From Clostridia bacterium (GTDB taxonomy: Bacteria; Bacillota; Clostridia; Oscillospirales; CAG-272), in NCBI GenBank assembly GCA_017407375.1, contig JAFQWT010000098.1, forward strand, positions 1-5,419: a stretch of 5,419 bases of DNA. The letters run 5' to 3'. Every line of letters starts with the position of its first letter. Position 1 is the stretch's first letter. The notes beneath the pieces were generated by a model. The model was not told the DNA's origin. It ran no database searches and saw nothing but the letters and a program-made list of their open reading frames with translations. Positions 1-5,419 of this stretch are shown here, piece by piece. The position numbers were made by a program, and so were the translations under genes.

Positions 1-227
1 CCGCCCCCCTTTCGGAGGGGGTCGCCGCCTTCCTTCGCGGTGGGGAGGCCCCCGCCGCCACCGCCCGCGCCCTTGGGGTGCCCCTGCCCCTTTTGGCGGA
101 TAGGATCAACGAGGCCTTCCTCGAGGCCTACGGCGACGTTTTGCTTGAGCCGTGCGAGGGCGGCTACCAACCCATTGAGGATTACCGTAAGGAGGCCGAG
201 GAATGGCTGATAACGCTACAAAAATGA
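1..227 (+). CDS. TerB-C-like domain protein, 3' end only
   Basis: This is the C-terminal end of a gene that begins left of the window. The frame starting at base 3 is open for 74 codons and stops at TGA 225-227. The visible end contains a helical stretch, then LADRINEAFLEAYGDVLLE (residues 31-49 of the fragment), then an acidic/aromatic tail with GGYQPIEDYRKE (53-64). A pattern of 'INE...GD.LLE..GGY.I..DY' closes TerB-C domains, which cap long TerB-N/TerB-C proteins. Such proteins are often encoded directly before a DUF2791 ATPase and an Lhr-like helicase, exactly as here, and this context strengthens the call. TerB-family domains are linked to metal binding and stress or DNA-processing systems; no metal-binding motif can be judged from this fragment. 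The last 25 bases overlap the next gene. The TerB identity rests on a short piece and on gene order, so it is probable but not certain. Confidence 0.72.
   Translation, partial: APLSEGVAAFLRGGEAPAATARALGVPLPLLADRINEAFLEAYGDVLLEPCEGGYQPIEDYRKEAEEWLITLQK
189..195 (+). promoter_or_regulatory. Shine-Dalgarno site that decides the ATPase start
   Basis: AAGGAGG lies 7 bases before ATG 203, an ideal spacing. The in-frame ATG at 224 would give a neat 4-base ATGA overlap with the upstream stop, but it has no purine-rich site before it. The start at 203 is therefore preferred. The site lies inside the upstream coding sequence, so the two genes are probably translationally coupled. Confidence 0.75.
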
Positions 228-1579
228 CCGTGCCGAAGCGCATACTCCGCACCCTGCTCACCAGTCTCACGGCGGGCGTGGTGCCGCGCTCGGGCGCTCC
301 CTATATCGCCATCGGCCGCAAGGCCGAGAGTGACGCCCTGCTTGACAGTCTTGCCGCGGCAGGGGAGGGCGGCTCATCCGTCCGCTTCCTCATCGGCCGT
401 TATGGCAGTGGCAAGAGCTTTCTTTTGCAGCTCATCCGCGGCTATGCCCTCGACAGGGACTTCCTCTGCGCGGATGCCGACCTCTCGCCTGAGCGCCGCC
501 TTTCGGGCGGGAGCGGTGGCGGCCTTGCCACCTACCGTGAGCTTCTCAGGAATCTGGCCTCGCGCTCCTCGCCCGACGGCGGGGCGCTTCCCGTCGTGCT
601 GTCGCGCTATTATGCCCGCCTCGCGGGTGAGCTCGCGGCCGAGGGGGTGTTTCCCGAGTCGCCCGCCTTTGCGGGGGAGATGAAAAAGCGCATCTATGCC
701 ACCCTCTCCGCGCTGGAGGGGGGCGTTGGCGGCTTTGATTTTGCCCATGTCCTCGGCGCCTATTACACGGCCGAGATGGCGGGTGAGGAGGAAAAAAAGA
801 GCGCCTGCCTTCGCTGGCTGCGCGGGGAATACGGCACCAAGACCGAGGCCCGCGCCGCCCTCGGCTTTACGGTCGGCGGCATCATCGGTGACGACAACTG
901 GTACGATTACGTCAAGCTCCTTGCGGTGTTTGCCCGTCTGCTTGGCTACCGTGGCCTTCTCGTCCTTATCGATGAGTGCGTCAACCTCTATAAGATCCCC
1001 AACCGCATCGCGCGGGAGGCCAACTACGAAAAGCTTCTCGCCATCTTCAACGATGCCCTCGGCGGCCGCGCCGAGGGGCTTTGCGTGGTCTTTGGCGGCA
1101 CCGTGCAGTTTCTTGAGGACACGCGCCGCGGCCTCTTTAGCTATGAGGCGCTCCGCAGTCGCCTGGCCGACAGCCGCTTTGCCGAGGGGGGCTACACCAC
1201 CATGACCTCCCCCGTCATCCGCCTGCGCCGCCTTTCGGACAACGAGCTTTTGGCGCTGGTCGTGCGCCTTGCCGCCCTCCATGCCGAGCTTTATGCCACC
1301 GCCCCCCTGCCGACCGAGGAGGCCGAGCGCTTCCTTCGCCGTGAGCTTAGCCGCGCGGGCGCCGATGAGCTTGTTACCCCGCGTGAGATCATCCGCGATT
1401 TCCTCTCGCTGCTCGATATCCTCAGGGAAGACCCCGAGGCCACCTTTGAGTCTCTTATGGCCGTGGGCAGCCCCGCCACCCCCGCCAACACCGCCGCCGA
1501 TGGCACCCCCGTGCCCCCCGCCGCCGAGGAGACCTCCGCATCGAAGAAAAACGCATTTTTCTTTGATATGTCGCTCTAA
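203..1579 (+). CDS. DUF2791/BrxD-type P-loop ATPase
   Basis: A complete 458-residue ATP-binding protein of the DUF2791 family, which includes BrxD of type 2 BREX. An N-terminal helix with the family's 'GVVPRSGAPYIAIGRKAE' block (residues 25-42) precedes Walker A GRYGSGKS (65-72). A Gly/Ser-rich GGSGGGLATYREL motif (102-114) follows. Walker B is LLVLIDE (252-258; D257 and E258 are likely Mg2+-binding and catalytic). A conserved GGTVQFLEDTRRGLFSYEAL stretch (298-317), with arginines at 308-309, 318 and 320, is in a position suited to sensor or arginine-finger roles. A lid-like helical region with VTPREIIRDFL (391-401) comes next, then an Ala/Pro/Thr-rich, probably disordered linker (about 420-447) and a short hydrophobic tip, FFFDMSL. 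No signal peptide or membrane segment is seen, so it is cytoplasmic. It overlaps the TerB-C-like gene by 25 bases and precedes the helicase by 43. The family assignment is firm. A role as an ATPase partner of the helicase in phage defence or DNA processing is inferred from relatives and gene order. I leave the symbol empty because no BREX core gene is visible. Confidence 0.9.
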   Translation: MADNATKMTVPKRILRTLLTSLTAGVVPRSGAPYIAIGRKAESDALLDSLAAAGEGGSSVRFLIGRYGSGKSFLLQLIRGYALDRDFLCADADLSPERRLSGGSGGGLATYRELLRNLASRSSPDGGALPVVLSRYYARLAGELAAEGVFPESPAFAGEMKKRIYATLSALEGGVGGFDFAHVLGAYYTAEMAGEEEKKSACLRWLRGEYGTKTEARAALGFTVGGIIGDDNWYDYVKLLAVFARLLGYRGLLVLIDECVNLYKIPNRIAREANYEKLLAIFNDALGGRAEGLCVVFGGTVQFLEDTRRGLFSYEALRSRLADSRFAEGGYTTMTSPVIRLRRLSDNELLALVVRLAALHAELYATAPLPTEEAERFLRRELSRAGADELVTPREIIRDFLSLLDILREDPEATFESLMAVGSPATPANTAADGTPVPPAAEETSASKKNAFFFDMSL

Positions 1580-1622
1580 AACCGCCAATTTGTAAAGAAA
1601 ACCTTACGAAAGGAGGAGAATC

Positions 1623-3824
1623 ATGACCGAGGCCGACCGCATTCTTTCCCGTTTTCCCCCCTTCATCCGCGAGTACGTGTACCGCTCGGGCTGGCAGGAG
1701 CTGCGCCGCGTTCAGATCGATGCCGCCCGCATTATTCTCGATACCCGTGACAACCTCCTGCTTACCTCCTCCACCGCCAGCGGTAAGACCGAGGCGGCCT
1801 TCTTTCCGATCCTTGCCGACCTTCATCATTCTCCTCCGTCCGCCGAGGGGATCTCGGTCCTCTATATCGCCCCTCTTAAGAGTCTTATCAACGACCAGTT
1901 TGAGCGCCTTGAGGGGCTCCTTGAGGAGAGCATGATCCCCGTCTTCCATTGGCATGGGGACGTTTCCTCCTCGCAAAAATCAAAGCTCCTCCGCTCGCCC
2001 TCGGGGATCCTCCAGATCACGCCCGAGTCACTTGAGAGCATGCTCATCAACCGCAAAAACGACATTCCGCGCCTCTTTGGCGCCCTCTCCTATGTGGTCA
2101 TTGACGAGGTGCACGCCCTCATCGGGAGTGACCGCGGCAGCCAGGTCATCTGCCAGCTCTGCCGCCTTGGCGCTCTTCTCGGGCATCACCCCCGCCGCGT
2201 GGGCCTTTCCGCCACGGTCGGTGACCTTGCCGCCACCGCCGCCTGGCTTGGCGCGGGGAGCGGCCGCGAGACCGCCGCCCCGCCCCCCGCCGAGGAAAAG
2301 CTCTCCTGGCGCCTCGGTATGGAGCATTTCTATATCGGTAAGGAAGAGAAGGAGGAGGGGGAGGAGGAGCGCCCCCGCGCCGCCCTGGATGCGGGCTACG
2401 AGTACCTCTACGATGCCGTAACCCCCTGCCGCTCGCTCGTCTTTTCCAATTCGCGTGAGGAGACCGAGTACGTCACCGCCACCCTCCGCCAGATCGCCAA
2501 GCGGCGCGGGGAAAAGGACATCTTCTACATCCACCACGGCAACCTCTCGGCCTCCCTCCGTGAGGATGCCGAGCGCCGCATCAAGGACGAGGCGGAGCGG
2601 AGCGTTGTCGCCGCCACGGTGACCATGGAGCTGGGGATCGATGTCGGGCGCCTTGAGCGTGTCGCACAGATCGATGCCCCCACCACGGTCTCGGGCTTTT
2701 TACAGCGCCTCGGGCGCTCGGGCCGCCGTGGCGCACCCCCCGAGATGCTGATGCTCTTCCGTGAGGAGCAGCCCCTCCCCGCGACCCCGCTGCCCCAGCT
2801 CATTCCCTGGGGGCTTTTGCGCGGCATCGCCATTGTGGAGCTTTACCGCACGGAGCGCTTTATCGAGCCGCCCACGGTCCGCACGATGCCCCTGAGTCTT
2901 GCCTTCCAGCAGACCCTCTCGATCCTTGCCTCCTCGGGCGAGCTTACGCCGCGCGCCCTGGCAGAGCGCCTCCTTTCGCTCCCCGCCTTCTCGTCCCTCT
3001 CTCCCGAGGATTATCGGGAGCTTCTCGTCTCCATGGTCGAGGGCGGGCATATCGAGCTTTGTGAGGAGGGGACCTGCATCGTCGGCCTTACGGGGGAGCG
3101 CCTTACGCAAAGCTTCAAATTTTACGCTGTCTTTGCCGACAGCGAGGACTTTACCGTCCGCGCGGGCTCGGATGAGATCGGCACCATCACCACGCCCCCA
3201 CCGGTCGGTGACCGCTTTGCGCTTGCCGGGCGGGTCTGGGAGGTGGAGGAGATCGACCACTCCCACCGCCTCGTCTTCGTCCACGGGGTGGAGGGAAAGA
3301 TGGAGATCTCCTGGCCCGGAAGCACGGGAGAGATATGCACCCGTATCCTTGAAAAAATGCGGGATATCCTCTTTGGGGAGGAGACCTACCCCTACCTGAT
3401 GCCCGCCGCCGCCCGCCGCCTGGAGCTTTGCCGCCGCACGGCCATTGCCGCGGGGATGCCGCGCTCTCCCCTCGTCTCGCTCGGCGGGCAGAGCTACGCA
3501 CTCTTTCCCTGGCTTGGCACGCGCGGCTTCCGCGCTACCCGCCGCCTGCTGTCGCACTTTGCCTCTGCCCTCGGCCTCTCGGAGATCCGCGGGGAGGGGT
3601 GCTGCTACCTTACCTTTAAGGCCCGCCGCGAGGACGGTGACCGCCTGCTTTCTTCTCTTTCGGAGCTTTTGCGGCATTCGCCCATAACGCCCCTGGAGCT
3701 TGTCGGGGAGGGGGAGGCCCCCTGCTTTGAAAAATACGATGAGTATATCCCCGCCCCCCTTCTGCGCCGCGCCTACGCCGCCGACCGCCTGAACCTTGAC
3801 GAGGTCTTGGCCCGCTTCGGCTGA
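1623..3824 (+). CDS. Lhr-like/BrxHI-type DEAD/DEAH superfamily 2 helicase
   Basis: A complete 733-residue ATP-dependent nucleic-acid helicase. RecA domain 1 shows a Q-like region near residues 29-31, motif I STASGKTEA (50-58), Ia APLKSLIND (83-91), the family-typical WHGDVSSSQK (110-119), Ib ITPESLESML (132-141), II DEVH (161-164) and III SAT (196-198). RecA domain 2 shows IV LVFSNSREE (272-280), V ATVTMELGIDVG (331-342) and VI QRLGRSGRRG (361-370). A winged-helix-like region (about 425-490) follows, then an Lhr-core-like beta domain with GDRFALAGRVWEVEEID (529-545). Full-length Lhr is about twice as long; this size fits the short BrxHI-type group. All ATPase motifs look intact, so it should be active, probably as a 3'-5' translocase. 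A Pro-rich then strongly acidic stretch (about 211-253) sits between the RecA lobes. ATG 1623 follows AAAGGAGGAG (1609-1618). In type 2 BREX, BrxHI accompanies BrxD, matching the gene upstream. The DNA substrate and defence role are inferred. Confidence 0.92.
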   Translation: MTEADRILSRFPPFIREYVYRSGWQELRRVQIDAARIILDTRDNLLLTSSTASGKTEAAFFPILADLHHSPPSAEGISVLYIAPLKSLINDQFERLEGLLEESMIPVFHWHGDVSSSQKSKLLRSPSGILQITPESLESMLINRKNDIPRLFGALSYVVIDEVHALIGSDRGSQVICQLCRLGALLGHHPRRVGLSATVGDLAATAAWLGAGSGRETAAPPPAEEKLSWRLGMEHFYIGKEEKEEGEEERPRAALDAGYEYLYDAVTPCRSLVFSNSREETEYVTATLRQIAKRRGEKDIFYIHHGNLSASLREDAERRIKDEAERSVVAATVTMELGIDVGRLERVAQIDAPTTVSGFLQRLGRSGRRGAPPEMLMLFREEQPLPATPLPQLIPWGLLRGIAIVELYRTERFIEPPTVRTMPLSLAFQQTLSILASSGELTPRALAERLLSLPAFSSLSPEDYRELLVSMVEGGHIELCEEGTCIVGLTGERLTQSFKFYAVFADSEDFTVRAGSDEIGTITTPPPVGDRFALAGRVWEVEEIDHSHRLVFVHGVEGKMEISWPGSTGEICTRILEKMRDILFGEETYPYLMPAAARRLELCRRTAIAAGMPRSPLVSLGGQSYALFPWLGTRGFRATRRLLSHFASALGLSEIRGEGCCYLTFKARREDGDRLLSSLSELLRHSPITPLELVGEGEAPCFEKYDEYIPAPLLRRAYAADRLNLDEVLARFG

Positions 3825-3965
3825 TCTTCCCTATGTTACGGGATAAGGTATGACGGTATCAAAGGAAACACGAAAAAAGGCAAAAAACAAAGAACTAAAA
3901 CGGAATTTTACTGAAAATACGCGAAAAACCGATAGCACAAACGTTTCTACAACAGGAGAACGCCA
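3825..3965 (+). promoter_or_regulatory. A-rich gap, probable promoter and leader of the methyltransferase-hslO operon
   Basis: These 141 bases are far richer in A than the flanking genes; most of 3861-3930 is A-rich and poor in T. A weak promoter-like pair can be drawn at TTTACT (3907-3912) and GATAGC (3931-3936) with an 18-base spacer, but neither box is close to consensus. The only clear signal is the ribosome binding site AGGAG (3954-3958), 7 bases before ATG 3966. No GC-rich hairpin with a T run is present, so transcription from the helicase may continue through. The compositional break and the length, compared with 43 and 11 bases at the other junctions, are the reasons to place an operon boundary here. 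Confidence 0.4.
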
Positions 3966-4742
3966 ATGAATGACATCTACGGCCTCCTTGCTCCCTATTA
4001 CGATGAGTGGAACAAGGAGCTGGATTACGCCGCATGGGCACGGGAGATCGGGGCGACCCTTGACCTTCACTTTGCGGGTGAGGTCGCCTCGGTCCTTGAC
4101 CTTGGCTGCGGCAGCGGCCGCATGACGCTGGAGCTTTGCCGCCTCGGCTACGATATGATCGGGGTGGACGGCTCTGCCGAGATGCTCTCCGCCGCCCACA
4201 CCGCCGCGGAGGCGGCGGGGCTTTCCGATCGCTGCCTCTGGCTCCACCAGGACCTGCGCTCCTTTGAGCTTTACGGCACGGTCGAGGCCGTGGTGTGTTG
4301 CCTTGACACCGTCAACCATCTCACCACCTACCGTGACCTTCGCCAAATGCTGGCGCTCGTCCACAATTACCTCGTCCCCGGCGGCCTTTTTCTCTTTGAC
4401 CTCAACAGCCGCAGGAAATTTGAGGAGATCTACGCCGACAACACCTATACCTACGAGAGCGAGGATGCCTTCTGCATCTGGCAAAACGACTATGACCCAA
4501 GGCGCTCCCTCGCCGATTTTTACGTCACCGTCTTTTCCCGCACCGCGGGCGGCACCTACCGCCGTGGCGACGGCTTCACACGCGAGCGGATGTACCCCAC
4601 CTCGCGTATGCTGAAGGAGCTGCGCGATGCGGGCTTCACGCCGCTTTCGGTCGGCGATGCCCCCTATACCGATACTACCGACGGCGGCGCGGACCGCCTA
4701 TACTTCGTGGCCAGGGCCGAAAAGCCCACCGCCACTCGATAA
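3966..4742 (+). CDS. class I SAM-dependent methyltransferase (YqeM-like)
   Basis: A complete 258-residue Rossmann-fold methyltransferase. The N-terminus has the YGLLAPYYDEW block (residues 5-15) common in YqeM-type enzymes. Motif I, the SAM-binding loop, is VLDLGCGSG (43-51). Motif II is GVDGSAEML (66-74), where D68 should bind the ribose hydroxyls. Motif III is HQDLRSF (94-100), with D96 near the adenine. The post-I strand and turn are LVPGGLFLFDLNS (136-148). The C-terminal half (about 155-250) forms the substrate-facing part and closes with a typical final strand, RLYFVAR. No membrane segment or signal peptide is seen. The methyl acceptor cannot be told from sequence: relatives are annotated only as class I methyltransferases, and a small-molecule or tRNA substrate is possible. 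The gene is followed 11 bases later by hslO, a pairing often seen in Clostridia, so the two are probably co-transcribed. It should not be read as the DNA methylase of a BREX-like system: it lacks the DPPY/NPPY catalytic motif of adenine DNA methylases. Confidence 0.88.
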   Translation: MNDIYGLLAPYYDEWNKELDYAAWAREIGATLDLHFAGEVASVLDLGCGSGRMTLELCRLGYDMIGVDGSAEMLSAAHTAAEAAGLSDRCLWLHQDLRSFELYGTVEAVVCCLDTVNHLTTYRDLRQMLALVHNYLVPGGLFLFDLNSRRKFEEIYADNTYTYESEDAFCIWQNDYDPRRSLADFYVTVFSRTAGGTYRRGDGFTRERMYPTSRMLKELRDAGFTPLSVGDAPYTDTTDGGADRLYFVARAEKPTATR

Positions 4743-4753
4743 GGAGAAGCATT

Positions 4754-5419
4754 ATGGCAAAAATTCTTCGCGGCATGTCCCGGGACGGCAGCGCCCGCAT
4801 CCTCGTGGCCGACACACGTGACATCGTCAATGCCGCCATCGGCTATCATCGCACCACCCCCACGGCCTCGGCCGCGCTCGGCCGCCTCCTGACCGCCGCC
4901 TCCATGGTCGGCTCGCTTATGGGAGAGAAGGAGGACCGCATCACCTTCTCGGTCAGCGGGGATGGCCCCGTCGGTAAGCTTTTGGCCACGGCGGATTATT
5001 ACGGCAACGTCAAGGGCTACATCGAAAATCCCTTGGTCGACCTTCCCCTCAAGAAAAACGGCAAGCTCGACGTTGGCGGCGCTGTGGGCCGCGGCACGCT
5101 GGCCGTCATCCGTGAGGACGGTACGGGTGAGCCGCACGTGGGCACTGTGGGCCTTGTCAGCGGTGAGATCGCCGAGGACGTCACGCAGTATTTTGCCGAG
5201 AGTGAGCAGGTCCCCACCCTCTGCGCCCTCGGTGTAACGGTGGACCGCGATCGTACCTGCCTTGCCGCGGGCGGTGTGCTCGTCCAGCTGCTCCCCTTTG
5301 CGGATGAGGCGGTCATCTCCCGCCTTGAGGAGAATGCCCCCGCCCTCTTTGACGTTTCGCGCCGCTTTGCCGCGGGAATGTCGCTTTCTGAGATCGCGGA
5401 GCTGGCCATGGCAGGCATC
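4754..5419 (+). CDS. hslO: Hsp33 redox-regulated chaperone, 5' part
   Basis: The first 222 codons of Hsp33, a cytoplasmic holdase chaperone switched on by oxidative stress together with protein unfolding. The reading frame is open to the right edge. Family-typical blocks are RGMSRDGSARILVADTRDIV (residues 6-25), TPTASAALGRLLTAASMVGS (35-54), ITFSVSGDGPVGKLLATAD (63-81), GNVKGYIENP (84-93), VGTVGLVSGEIAEDVTQYF (129-147) and a region ending GGVLVQLLPFA (173-183). These cover the N-terminal substrate-binding domain and most of the linker. The C-terminal zinc-binding redox switch (CxC...CxxC) lies beyond the window, since Hsp33 is usually about 290 residues. ATG 4754 follows AAGGAG (4741-4746), which overlaps the upstream stop codon, so translation is probably coupled to the methyltransferase. 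C157 and C169 lie in the visible domain and are not the switch cysteines. Confidence 0.95.
   Translation, partial: MAKILRGMSRDGSARILVADTRDIVNAAIGYHRTTPTASAALGRLLTAASMVGSLMGEKEDRITFSVSGDGPVGKLLATADYYGNVKGYIENPLVDLPLKKNGKLDVGGAVGRGTLAVIREDGTGEPHVGTVGLVSGEIAEDVTQYFAESEQVPTLCALGVTVDRDRTCLAAGGVLVQLLPFADEAVISRLEENAPALFDVSRRFAAGMSLSEIAELAMAGI

Noticed and set aside
5..21. Perfect 6-base stem with TTCGG loop (CCCCCT / AGGGGG)
   Set aside because: It lies inside the TerB-C-like coding frame with no T run after it. In such GC-rich sequence short stems are expected by chance.
374..1588. 404-codon open frame on the minus strand opposite the ATPase
   Set aside because: The + strand gene has clear P-loop ATPase motifs and its own ribosome binding site. 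The antisense product is low-complexity Gly/Ala/Lys-rich, as expected from GC-biased third positions.
2700..3677. 325-codon open frame on the minus strand opposite the helicase
   Set aside because: It is a shadow of GC-rich codon usage. It has no recognisable domain and lies fully inside the intact helicase.
3825..3900. Possible intrinsic terminator after the helicase
   Set aside because: No GC-rich inverted repeat followed by T residues is present; the best pairing is only GATA/TATC with an 11-base loop.
3831..4484. 217-codon minus-strand frame crossing the intergenic gap
   Set aside because: It is mostly antisense to the methyltransferase motifs, and its N- or C-terminal parts resemble no known protein.
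3966..4742. Methyltransferase as the DNA-modifying part of a BREX-like system
   Set aside because: It has no DPPY/NPPY-type catalytic motif, is far smaller than PglX, and is coupled to hslO and not to the cassette.

Overview
The window is GC-rich, with third codon positions mostly C or G. Its genes all lie on the + strand, with strong Shine-Dalgarno sequences (AAGGAGG, AAAGGAGGAG, AGGAG, AAGGAG) 6-7 bases before their starts. That, together with the methyltransferase-hslO pair and the TerB / DUF2791 / Lhr-like helicase trio, suggests a GC-rich member of the Clostridia (a gut-type Oscillospirales or similar lineage). The taxonomic guess is inference only.

Layout. Bases 1-227 hold the last 74 codons of a gene whose end resembles the TerB-C domain. 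It overlaps a complete DUF2791/BrxD-type P-loop ATPase (203-1579). After 43 bases comes a complete 733-residue Lhr-like/BrxHI-type superfamily 2 helicase (1623-3824). These three co-directional genes look like one transcription unit. A 141-base A-rich, T-poor gap (3825-3965) then separates them from a second cluster: a class I SAM-dependent methyltransferase (3966-4742) and, 11 bases later, the first 222 codons of the redox chaperone Hsp33 (hslO, from 4754), which runs off the right edge.

Function. The ATPase and helicase are the same two families as brxD and brxHI of type 2 BREX phage-defence loci. Here they sit behind a TerB-C-like gene instead of beside brxC/pglY, pglX or pglZ, at least within the window. 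The cassette is therefore best read as a candidate stand-alone DNA-processing or defence module: a TerB-family partner, an AAA-like ATPase and a DNA helicase. It is inserted next to, or conserved beside, a housekeeping methyltransferase-hslO operon. It is the most interesting content here; the defence role is inferred and not shown by the sequence.

No RNA genes, CRISPR array, insertion sequence or convincing intrinsic terminator was seen.
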